Source: CADEED01 sp046733635
GTDB lineage: Bacteria > Pseudomonadota > Gammaproteobacteria > Steroidobacterales > Steroidobacteraceae
Assembly (NCBI GenBank): GCA_046733635.1
Contig: JBKPPO010000118.1
Coordinates: 1 to 5,358 of the forward strand
Direction: 5' to 3'
DNA: 5,358 nt
The notes beneath the pieces were generated by a model. It did not search any database and was not told the origin of the DNA. It worked only from the letters and a program-made list of their open reading frames with translations. Shown one piece after another: positions 1-5,358 of this stretch (positions are counted from its first letter, which is position 1; every line of letters starts with the position of its first letter). The position numbers were made by a program, and so were the translations under genes.

Positions 1-20
1 CCTGACGCTTCGAGAAGACC

Positions 21-635
21 TTGGCGAAGATCGACCTCAAGAAGGAGCTGAAGCAGCTCTATCAACCCTCCGCGAAGCAGATCTCCCGCGTGGAGGTGCC
101 CGAGCTCCAGTTCCTCATGATCGATGGGCGGGGCGATCCGAATACGTCGCCGGCGTATACCGAAGCCGTCGAAGCCCTGTTCTCGGTGTCGTACACGGCG
201 AAGTTCGCGCTGAAGAAGTCCGCGAAAGGCATCGACTACGCCGTCATGCCGCTCGAGGGATTGTGGTGGTCCGAGGATCTGTCGTCGTTCGTGACCAACG
301 ACCGATCCCGGTGGCAATGGACCATGATGATCCTGCAGCCGGACTTCGTGGATGCATCGGTGATCGACGCCGCCGTCGCCGACGTGAAGCGCAAGAAGAA
401 CCTGCCGGGAGTCGCGCGGCTGCGGCTCCAGAAATTCCACGAAGGGACCTGCGCACAGACGCTGCACATCGGCCCCTTCACCGAAGAAGGCCCGACGATC
501 CAGCGCGTGCATGACTTCATCGAAGCGCGAGGGTCGCTCGCGGGCAAACATCACGAGATCTACCTGAGCGACATCCGGCGCGCCGATCCCGCCAGGTGGA
601 AGACCATCATCCGGCAGCCGATGACCGGCGACTGA
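21..635 (+). CDS. GyrI-like small-molecule-binding domain protein, stand-alone
   Basis: A 204-residue cytoplasmic protein that I recognise as a stand-alone GyrI-like domain protein (SHS2/GyrI-like superfamily). The start is TTG at 21, giving MAKIDLKKELKQLYQPSAKQ, which matches the usual N-terminus of this family; a weak purine-rich stretch (GAGAAG, 12-17) precedes it. Visible family motifs are FLMIDGRGDPN (31-41), YAVMPLEGLWW (73-83), LHIGPFTEEGPT (148-159) and HHEIYLSDIRRADP (177-190). The length is normal and the domain looks complete. It has no DNA-binding helix-turn-helix, so it is not the AraC-type regulator fusion. Relatives bind hydrophobic small molecules, and some stand-alone members are reported to hydrolyse cyclopropanoid DNA-alkylating compounds. 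The E79/W82/W83 cluster and E179 are plausible pocket residues, but the ligand cannot be read from the sequence. The next gene is 60 bases downstream on the same strand; a functional link is not evident. Confidence 0.88.
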   Translation: MAKIDLKKELKQLYQPSAKQISRVEVPELQFLMIDGRGDPNTSPAYTEAVEALFSVSYTAKFALKKSAKGIDYAVMPLEGLWWSEDLSSFVTNDRSRWQWTMMILQPDFVDASVIDAAVADVKRKKNLPGVARLRLQKFHEGTCAQTLHIGPFTEEGPTIQRVHDFIEARGSLAGKHHEIYLSDIRRADPARWKTIIRQPMTGD

Positions 636-695
636 ACTGCGGCCGGCATCGCGTGGAGGTTGTGTCGTCGACCGGTAAGCGCAATAGTCACCCTC

Positions 696-1202
696 ATGCA
701 CAAACTACTCTGCCTCGCCCTCTGCACGCTCCTCGCGCAAACCGTCTCGGCGCAGGACGCCGAACCTGCTTCGCCCCTGGATCGCAATGAAGTCGCGCGC
801 GAGCTCGGATCGCTGCTCGCCTGGCGCATGGGCCCCGAGTCCGTCGAGGAGTGGTGCCGGAAGGTGGATCCCGAAGGTAACGCCGCACGCGCCAAGGCGG
901 TGAAGGAATGGAAGACGCGTAACGCGGATCTCATCAAGCAGGTGGACGAGCGCGTCGCCGAAGTGGTGCCGCTGGTGTACGAGCCGCCCGCGGGCGAAGA
1001 ACCCGTGGCCGCCGTTCACAAGCAGATCAAAGCCATCATGCACGAGGACATGGTGGAGAAATCGAGTGCGGAAGAGCTTCGGCAGAACTGCCAGGCCGAG
1101 GCGAAGCCGGACAATCCGCGCTGGAAGCACTCGAGCGTGCGCGAGGTGCAGCAGGCGCTGGCGGCGCTGTACGACTGGAAGGTGCAGCTCGAGAAGAAGT
1201 AG
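696..1202 (+). CDS. small secreted (periplasmic) protein of unknown function
   Basis: I do not recognise this 168-residue protein. The start at ATG 696 gives a classical signal peptide: MHK, a hydrophobic core LLCLALCTLLAQ, and a type I cleavage site VSA-Q after residue 19. The frame extends upstream to a TTG at 660, but that adds 12 residues ahead of the signal peptide and has GGAGG (655-659) directly abutting it, so 696 is preferred although no good ribosome binding site lies just before it. The mature part (about 149 residues) is highly charged and looks mostly helical. It has two cysteines (C54 in EEWCRKV, C132 in RQNCQAE) that could form a disulphide in the periplasm, and a Pro-rich turn at 92-103 (PLVYEPPAGEEP). 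There is no lipobox, membrane anchor or catalytic motif. The stop lies 8 bases from the stop of the convergent rluE. Amino-acid composition and codon usage look like real coding sequence. Confidence 0.8.
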   Translation: MHKLLCLALCTLLAQTVSAQDAEPASPLDRNEVARELGSLLAWRMGPESVEEWCRKVDPEGNAARAKAVKEWKTRNADLIKQVDERVAEVVPLVYEPPAGEEPVAAVHKQIKAIMHEDMVEKSSAEELRQNCQAEAKPDNPRWKHSSVREVQQALAALYDWKVQLEKK

Positions 1203-1210
1203 CTGCCGGA

Positions 1211-1759
1211 CTACCAGAGTGCAGCCGTTTCGATCTCCCGATACTCGCCCAGGCCGAGAGACTCGACAGTCACGTTGCCGATCTTCGCCCTCACCAGCCG
1301 GAGCGTCGGAAACCCCACCTTCGCCGTCATCCGGCGCACCTGCCGGTTCTTCCCTTCGCGCAGCGTGAGCTCCACCCAGGTCGTTGGAATCTTTGCGCGA
1401 TGACGAATCGGCGGATCGCGCGGCCAGAGATTCGCGGGTTCATCGATCACGCGCGCGCCCGCGGGTTGCGAGACGAAATCTCCGAGGTCGACGCCACGAC
1501 GCAGCGGTGCGAGCGCCTCGTCCGTCGCCGCGCCCTCGACCTGCGCCCAGTACACCTTGGTCAGCTTGAACCGCGGGCTGGAGATGCGTGCCTGCAGTGC
1601 GCCGTCATCGGTGAGCAGCAGCAGTCCTTCGCTGTCCGTATCCAGCCGTCCGGCCGGATACACGTCCGACACCTTTATATAGTCCGCAAGCGTGGGTTTG
1701 CCCGGCTCGGGGCTGAACTTGCAGATGACGCCGAAAGGCTTGTTGAACGCGATCAGCAC
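1211..1759 (-). CDS. rluE: RluE-like 23S rRNA pseudouridine synthase (RsuA/RluB/E/F family)
   Basis: A 182-residue pseudouridine synthase that would isomerise a uridine in 23S rRNA; E. coli RluE acts on U2457. Reading from GTG at 1759, it opens with LIAFNKPFGV (2-11), typical of the family N-terminus. The catalytic motif PAGRLDTDSEGLLLLTDDG covers 35-53 with the catalytic Asp at 40, and the family's C-terminal motif REGKNRQVRRM lies at 134-144. There is no N-terminal S4 RNA-binding domain, which fits RluE rather than RsuA, RluB or RluF, and the length fits a short RluE lacking the extra N-terminal stretch of the E. coli protein. The open frame continues upstream of 1759, but only across the end of the preceding gene. 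The start is one base after that gene's stop with no Shine-Dalgarno sequence, so translation probably depends on coupling. The rRNA position modified is inferred from the family. Confidence 0.9.
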   Translation of the reverse strand: MLIAFNKPFGVICKFSPEPGKPTLADYIKVSDVYPAGRLDTDSEGLLLLTDDGALQARISSPRFKLTKVYWAQVEGAATDEALAPLRRGVDLGDFVSQPAGARVIDEPANLWPRDPPIRHRAKIPTTWVELTLREGKNRQVRRMTAKVGFPTLRLVRAKIGNVTVESLGLGEYREIETAALW

Positions 1760-1763
1760 TTCA
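1757..1763 (-). promoter_or_regulatory. stop/start junction, probable translational coupling of the radical SAM gene to rluE
   Basis: On the minus strand the radical SAM stop TGA (1763-1761) is followed by one base (1760) and then the rluE GTG start (1759-1757). I see no purine-rich ribosome binding site in the 20 bases before the GTG; they read as the last codons of the upstream gene. Termination followed by reinitiation is the simplest way to translate rluE, and a shared transcript is very likely. Confidence 0.6.
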
Positions 1764-3701
1764 GCCCAAGGCGTTCTCGATGAGATCCGGCGGTACCGTG
1801 GTGCGCGGCACGCTACCCGAGCGCCGGCGCGCGTGTCCTCGTCCGCCGCCGTTGCGCCCACCGGGCTTGGGATCGAACCATTCGCGCACGTCGGCTTCGA
1901 GTCCGACGCCATGCATGTAGTTATAGAGCGCCTTGCGCAGGCCCGCGCCGAGATGGTCGTGATCCGCGCCGGTCGGATCGTGGAACGCGACGTCGTTGTG
2001 CGCGAAGCGGATGTCGGCGGGCGGCTGCAGCGTGATGCCGTACTTGTGCGGCTCGAGTCCGATGGGCGAATGCGCGGTGGCCGAGAAGCGGTGCCAGTAG
2101 GCGGACTGGATGCAGCCCGCGGCAAACAACTGTCGCACGCGTTCGAGCGCGTCGATGGTGTCCTGTTCGGTCTCGGTGGGGAAGCCGTACATCAGATAGG
2201 CGTGCACCATGATGCCGGCGTCCGTGAATGCGCGGGTGACGCGCGCCACCTGCTCCACGGTCACGCCTTTTTTCATGAGCGACAGCAGCCGGTCGGAAGC
2301 CACTTCGAGACCGCCGCTGACGGCCACGCACCCGGAAGCCGCCAACAACTCGCAGAGTTCGGCGTTGAAGGTCTTCTCGAAGCGGATGTTGCCCCACCAG
2401 GTGATGCTGAGCTTCTCGTCGATCAGCCGCCGGGCCAGCGAACGCATGGCGGAAGGCGGCGCGGCTTCATCGACGAGATGGAAGCCGGTCTCACCGGTCT
2501 CGTCGATCAGCGATCGGATTCGCTTCACGATGAGATTGGTGCTGGGCTCGTCGTAGCGACCGATGTAGTCCAGCGAGACATCGCAAAACGAACACTTCTT
2601 CCAGTAACACCCGTGCGCCAGCGTGATCTTGTTCCAGCGGCCGTCCGACCAGAACCGGTGCATGGGATTCAGCATCTCCATGACGGAAACGTACTGGTCG
2701 AGCGGCAAGCCCTCGTAGGTCGGGACGCCCGTGTCCTTCTGGGGGATGTCGTGCTGCGTGGGATCGTTCTTCAGCACCACCTCGCCGTTCTCACGCACGT
2801 ACGTGCGCACGAGCGTGGCCTCACGGCCGGTCAGGCGAGTGAGGAGATTGAGCAGCGGCCGCTCGCCATCGTCGAGCGTGAGGTAATCGAAGTAGTCGAA
2901 CACGCGCGCGTCGCGCAGCGATCGCAGCTCGGTGTTCACCCAGCCGCCGCCGAGGACCAGCTTGACCGTGGGCGACGCCGCGCGGATCGTGCGCGCCATG
3001 CGGAACGCGCCGTACACATTGCCCGGGAACGGCGCCGTGATCGCGACCACCTCGGGCCGGTGCTGCTCCAGCAGTTCGCGCGTGATGCCATCGATGGCTT
3101 CGTCGACGAGCGTGGGTTCGCCATCCAGCGCGGTTTGCAGCGGGTCGAAGGTGGCGGCGCTCGCGGCCAGCTTCTCGCCGTAACGCGACAGCTCGAAACG
3201 CGGATCGATGCCCTGGCGCCAGGCATCGGCGAGGTCATCCACGTACAGGCTCGCGAGATATCGCGCCTGCTCCGTGGTGCCGAGCGCACCGAAGGCCTCG
3301 TGCAACATCTCGTGTTGCGTCTGCTCGAAGCGCGGGCCTTCGGGTAGATAGCGCCGGCCGACGATGCGGAAGGCCAGGCTGGGATCGCGCCGCTGCAGGA
3401 AGCGGATCGCGGGCTCGACCGTGATCGCGTAGCGATCGGCCTGCGCCAGGAAGCTCGCGATGGCCGGCGGCATGGCGCTGCCGCGCTTGAGCTTGCGGGC
3501 GCGCGCATTCAACTCGCCGGCCATGCGCTCGACCCACGGCGCGGAGAACAATCGCAGGAACAACGCGATGGACGCGTCCGCCTGGCTGACCTCGAGACCC
3601 AGGTCCGCCGCATGCTGGCGCAGGAATCCGGTCAGATACGCCGTCGCGGGGTACGGCGTATTGAGCTGGATCATGGGGGGCGTGACGAGCAGCAGGCGCA
3701 T
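1761..3701 (-). CDS. B12-binding-domain radical SAM protein of unknown substrate
   Basis: A 646-residue cytoplasmic radical SAM enzyme of the COG1032-like class. ATG at 3701 gives MRLLLVTPPMIQLNTPYPAT, the usual opening of this class; an in-frame ATG at 3722 would add seven residues, and neither start has a clear ribosome binding site. Residues about 210-290 form a Rossmann-like cobalamin-binding region (ITAPFPGN 221-228, LGGGWVNTELR 250-260, LTLDDGERPLL 274-284). No DxHxxG motif is seen, so B12 binding is not assured. The radical SAM domain follows (about 355-560): cluster cysteines C365, C370 and C373 in GCYWKKCSFC, GGLEVASD (463-470) and YGFPTET (505-511). The spacing is C-X4-C-X2-C rather than C-X3-C-X2-C. 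The tail has a Gly/Arg-rich stretch (612-627) before TTVPPDLIENALG. The gene heads a pair with rluE. I cannot tell whether the reaction is methylation, rearrangement or something else. Confidence 0.92.
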   Translation of the reverse strand: MRLLLVTPPMIQLNTPYPATAYLTGFLRQHAADLGLEVSQADASIALFLRLFSAPWVERMAGELNARARKLKRGSAMPPAIASFLAQADRYAITVEPAIRFLQRRDPSLAFRIVGRRYLPEGPRFEQTQHEMLHEAFGALGTTEQARYLASLYVDDLADAWRQGIDPRFELSRYGEKLAASAATFDPLQTALDGEPTLVDEAIDGITRELLEQHRPEVVAITAPFPGNVYGAFRMARTIRAASPTVKLVLGGGWVNTELRSLRDARVFDYFDYLTLDDGERPLLNLLTRLTGREATLVRTYVRENGEVVLKNDPTQHDIPQKDTGVPTYEGLPLDQYVSVMEMLNPMHRFWSDGRWNKITLAHGCYWKKCSFCDVSLDYIGRYDEPSTNLIVKRIRSLIDETGETGFHLVDEAAPPSAMRSLARRLIDEKLSITWWGNIRFEKTFNAELCELLAASGCVAVSGGLEVASDRLLSLMKKGVTVEQVARVTRAFTDAGIMVHAYLMYGFPTETEQDTIDALERVRQLFAAGCIQSAYWHRFSATAHSPIGLEPHKYGITLQPPADIRFAHNDVAFHDPTGADHDHLGAGLRKALYNYMHGVGLEADVREWFDPKPGGRNGGGRGHARRRSGSVPRTTVPPDLIENALG

Positions 3702-3978
3702 CGGGCGCGCAGAGTAACGCATGGCAGCATGGTGCGGCCAACCCGGCGACCTTGATTCGGTCATCGCCCGCCGGTCTTCGTTTCCGGCCGGCTTCGTCGA
3801 GACGGGGTGTTCCAGGGCTACCTGCAGGGCGGCATCGAACGAGACGGCCGTGCGAACGCCATCCGGTCACGCCTTGTGTTCGCCATTCCGCTGTTCCGAT
3901 TGTTTGTTGGGCCTGAGCCAGAGGTTACCGACATGGACTGCAGGCGACTTCGCCATCGCGATGCTGCAGACTGCGGCC
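3702..3978. other. divergent intergenic spacer, no gene recognised
   Basis: This 277-base spacer separates the start of the minus-strand radical SAM gene from the start of the plus-strand hydrolase gene, so promoters for both should lie here. I found no convincing -35/-10 pair in either direction. The best minus-strand candidate is a weak TTGGCC/GTTACT pair with 17-base spacing that would begin transcription almost at the start codon. An imperfect GC-rich inverted repeat (GCCGG at 3770-3774, CCGGC at 3784-3788) has no T-run. Open frames cross the spacer in both directions but lack coding-like content; they are extensions of neighbouring frames in GC-rich DNA. GAGG at 3921-3924 sits 8 bases before an ATG at 3933 that is out of frame with the hydrolase. 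Confidence 0.55.
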
Positions 3979-4740
3979 ATGCGAACTACCCTGCTCGTCC
4001 TCACTACACTCCTCCCTTTGAGCCTTGGCGGCTGCGTCGGCGCAATGCGCGCGCCCGTGCCGCTCCGCTCCGTGGAACACGCGGCGCCCACACCCCCCGC
4101 GAAATGTTTGTTCGTCTTCCTGCCGGGCATGGGCGATCGCGCGGAGACGTTCGAGAAACGCGGCTTCGTCGAGGCGCTTCGGCAACGCAATCTTTCCGCG
4201 GACGTGCGCGCCGCGGACGCCACCTTCGGCTACTACATGAAAGGCACGTTCCTCGAGCGGTTGGCGAGCGACGTGATCACGCCGGCCAAGGCGCGCGGAT
4301 ACCAGGAGATCTGGCTCGTCGGTCCGTCCATGGGCGGGTTCGGTTCCCTGTTCTACGCGCGCGCCCACACGCCGGACATCACGGGTGTGCTCGCGATCGC
4401 GCCGTTCCTCGGCGAGCGCGAAGTCATCGAAGAGATCACCGCCGCTGGCGGCCTCAAGAACTGGCGCGCGCCCGCCAAGGTCGACGTCCCGGACCGCGAC
4501 AACTATCAGCGCGAGCTCTGGCGCTGGTTGCAAGCCGCCACGCAAGGACGCGAGCCCGCGCCGTTGATCTTCGCCGGCTACGGCCGCGAAGACCGGCTTC
4601 GCGTGGCCGATGCGCTGCTCGTCGCCGAGCTGCCGCCCGAGCGCGTGTTCCTGACCGACGGCGGCCACGAATGGCCCGCCTGGCAGCGGATCCTCGGCGC
4701 GTTCCTGGACTCACCCGCGTTCGCCAGCCACTGCCGGTGA
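3979..4740 (+). CDS. alpha/beta-hydrolase-fold lipoprotein (putative esterase)
   Basis: A 253-residue envelope lipoprotein with an alpha/beta-hydrolase domain. ATG at 3979 gives MRTTLLVLTTLLPLSLGGC, a lipoprotein signal peptide with lipobox LGGC and the lipidated Cys at 19. Val at +2 gives no inner-membrane retention signal, so outer-membrane sorting is likely. An in-frame ATG at 3961 would add six residues; the shorter form is the tidier signal peptide, but neither has a good ribosome binding site. A short linker (20-41) leads into the hydrolase core: oxyanion-region FLPGMGD (47-53), nucleophile elbow GPSMGG with Ser117, acid YGREDRL with Asp205, and GGHEW with His230. The triad is complete and correctly ordered, so the enzyme is probably active on an ester or similar bond, but no substrate can be assigned. 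It appears monocistronic and ends 22 bases from the stop of the convergent neighbour. Confidence 0.87.
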   Translation: MRTTLLVLTTLLPLSLGGCVGAMRAPVPLRSVEHAAPTPPAKCLFVFLPGMGDRAETFEKRGFVEALRQRNLSADVRAADATFGYYMKGTFLERLASDVITPAKARGYQEIWLVGPSMGGFGSLFYARAHTPDITGVLAIAPFLGEREVIEEITAAGGLKNWRAPAKVDVPDRDNYQRELWRWLQAATQGREPAPLIFAGYGREDRLRVADALLVAELPPERVFLTDGGHEWPAWQRILGAFLDSPAFASHCR

Positions 4741-4762
4741 GCGCCCACGGTGAGCCGCCAAA

Positions 4763-5358
4763 CTACTGGCGCGTGATGCTCACGCTGTCGAATCCGGCCT
4801 CGAGCACGCTGCCCGGCGATGTATCCACCGCATCGACGCGCAACCGGATGGTCTCGCCGCGATAGGCATTCAGGCTCACCGTCCGCGAGGCCCACGCAGC
4901 GCCGACGTTGACCGCGGCTCCGCCGCGCGCCCAAACGGTTTGCACCTGCCCGTTCGCGCGCACCACCCGCACGCGGAACAAGTCGGCCGCGGACGAGTCG
5001 CTCTTGTGCGCGAAGTAGAACCGGAAGCTGAGCGACAGATTGCCCGTTGCGGGCAGCGCGATGGCGGGTGACTGGATCGAAGTCTGGCCGCCATCGACGT
5101 CATTGGCGCCGGCGCCCGCGCCCGCGCTCAGCCCGGTGATGAGGCAACTGGTCGAGGGTCCGTGGCAGGTGCCGAGCTGCAGCGTGATGCCACTCGAACT
5201 CGTCGGCTGCGGATCGCCGCGCTCCCAGCGCCCGGTGGTCGCGGTGTTTGCGCCGGGCGTCAATGCCCAGCCGCGATTCGTTTCGAAGTCATCCGTGTAC
5301 ACCGTGTTGCTGGCCACGGGCTGGAACAGCGCCGTGAAGGTGCCGTCATCGTTGGGCG
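4763..5358 (-). CDS. C-terminal part of a secreted protein with a jelly-roll/MAM-like beta-sandwich domain (partial)
   Basis: This gene runs off the right edge. The frame is open from the window end to TAG at 4763, showing the last 197 residues. A GTG at 5317 is internal, not the start: codons upstream continue in frame (PNDDGTFTALFQPV). The visible part reads as one secreted beta-sandwich module: YTDDFETNRGW, then GRWERGDPQPTSS, NDVDGGQTSIQSPAI, LSLSFRFYFAH, ADLFRVRVV and a final ETIRLRVDAVDTSPGSVLEAGFDSVSI written here as its key strands only. Such modules usually sit at the C-terminus of exported peptidases or other hydrolases and help with binding or stability. Two cysteines in GTCHGPSTSC could form a disulphide. 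The composition, rich in Ser, Thr, Gly and Ala and poor in Lys, suits an exported protein. The catalytic domain, if any, lies outside the window, so the enzyme class is unknown. Confidence 0.78.
   Translation of the reverse strand, partial: PNDDGTFTALFQPVASNTVYTDDFETNRGWALTPGANTATTGRWERGDPQPTSSSGITLQLGTCHGPSTSCLITGLSAGAGAGANDVDGGQTSIQSPAIALPATGNLSLSFRFYFAHKSDSSAADLFRVRVVRANGQVQTVWARGGAAVNVGAAWASRTVSLNAYRGETIRLRVDAVDTSPGSVLEAGFDSVSITRQ

Noticed and set aside
655..659. GGAGG, a perfect Shine-Dalgarno core, ahead of the secreted-protein gene.
   Set aside because: It abuts the TTG at 660 with no spacer and lies 36 bases before the preferred ATG at 696, so it fits neither start.
1760..2125. Upstream in-frame extension of the rluE open frame with an earlier ATG at 2125.
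   Set aside because: The added residues lie inside the radical SAM gene in another frame and are Arg/Ser/Thr-rich; the family N-terminus begins right at the GTG at 1759.
1692..3347. A 551-codon open frame on the plus strand, antisense to most of the radical SAM gene.
   Set aside because: It mirrors the codon structure of the minus-strand gene in GC-rich DNA, is rich in Arg, Val, Gly, His and Glu, and has no recognisable motif. The minus-strand gene has full family motifs over the same span.
3703..3746. Weak minus-strand promoter-like pair (TTGGCC, 17 bases, GTTACT) ahead of the radical SAM gene.
   Set aside because: Only four and three of six consensus matches, and transcription would start at the start codon, so it cannot be supported from sequence alone.
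3925..4668. A 247-codon open frame on the minus strand opposite the lipoprotein gene.
   Set aside because: An antisense shadow of a well-supported gene, with no family motif and no plausible ribosome binding site.
4756..4771. Small hairpin CGCCA-aactac-TGGCG at the convergent junction, next to a CGGTGAGC direct repeat (4735-4742 and 4748-4755).
   Set aside because: A five-base stem without a T-run, partly inside the last codons of the minus-strand gene. Both the stem and the eight-base repeat are within what chance gives in GC-rich DNA.
3933..4865. An open frame from ATG 3933, preceded by GAGG at a good distance, overlapping the whole lipoprotein gene in another frame.
   Set aside because: Despite the good ribosome-binding-like spacing, the product is an Arg-dominated low-complexity chain typical of a wrong frame, while the hydrolase frame has a lipobox and a complete Ser-Asp-His triad. 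It also runs into the convergent gene.

Overview
The window is GC-rich, densely coding bacterial chromosome. It holds six protein genes and shows no RNA gene, CRISPR array, insertion sequence or phage gene. An RluE-type pseudouridine synthase, Gram-negative signal peptides and a lipobox lipoprotein suggest a high-GC gammaproteobacterium, perhaps near Xanthomonadales/Steroidobacterales. That placement is inference from gene style, not from a phylogenetic marker.

Layout. Two plus-strand genes come first: a stand-alone GyrI-like ligand-binding protein (21-635) and a small secreted protein of unknown function (696-1202). They meet a minus-strand pair tail to tail across 8 bases. The pair reads leftward: a large B12-binding-domain radical SAM protein (3701 to 1761), then an RluE-like 23S rRNA pseudouridine synthase (1759 to 1211), with one base between stop and start. 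A 277-base divergent spacer (3702-3978) separates this pair from a plus-strand lipoprotein of the alpha/beta-hydrolase fold (3979-4740). That gene converges, across 22 bases, on the 3' end of a minus-strand gene for a secreted or surface protein, whose 5' part lies beyond the right edge (4763-5358).

How the genes relate. Only the radical SAM/rluE pair looks like a true transcription unit. The tight junction, the lack of a ribosome binding site for rluE and the Arg/Gly-rich tail on the radical SAM protein make a shared link to RNA modification a testable but unproven idea. The other genes read as ordinary single-gene units: a possible small-molecule protection protein, an exported helical protein, an envelope esterase-like lipoprotein and an exported beta-sandwich protein.

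I found no clear evidence of a new multi-gene defence or mobile system. The most interesting items are the radical SAM protein (unknown substrate, C-X4-C-X2-C cluster motif, basic tail, coupling to rluE) and the orphan secreted protein.
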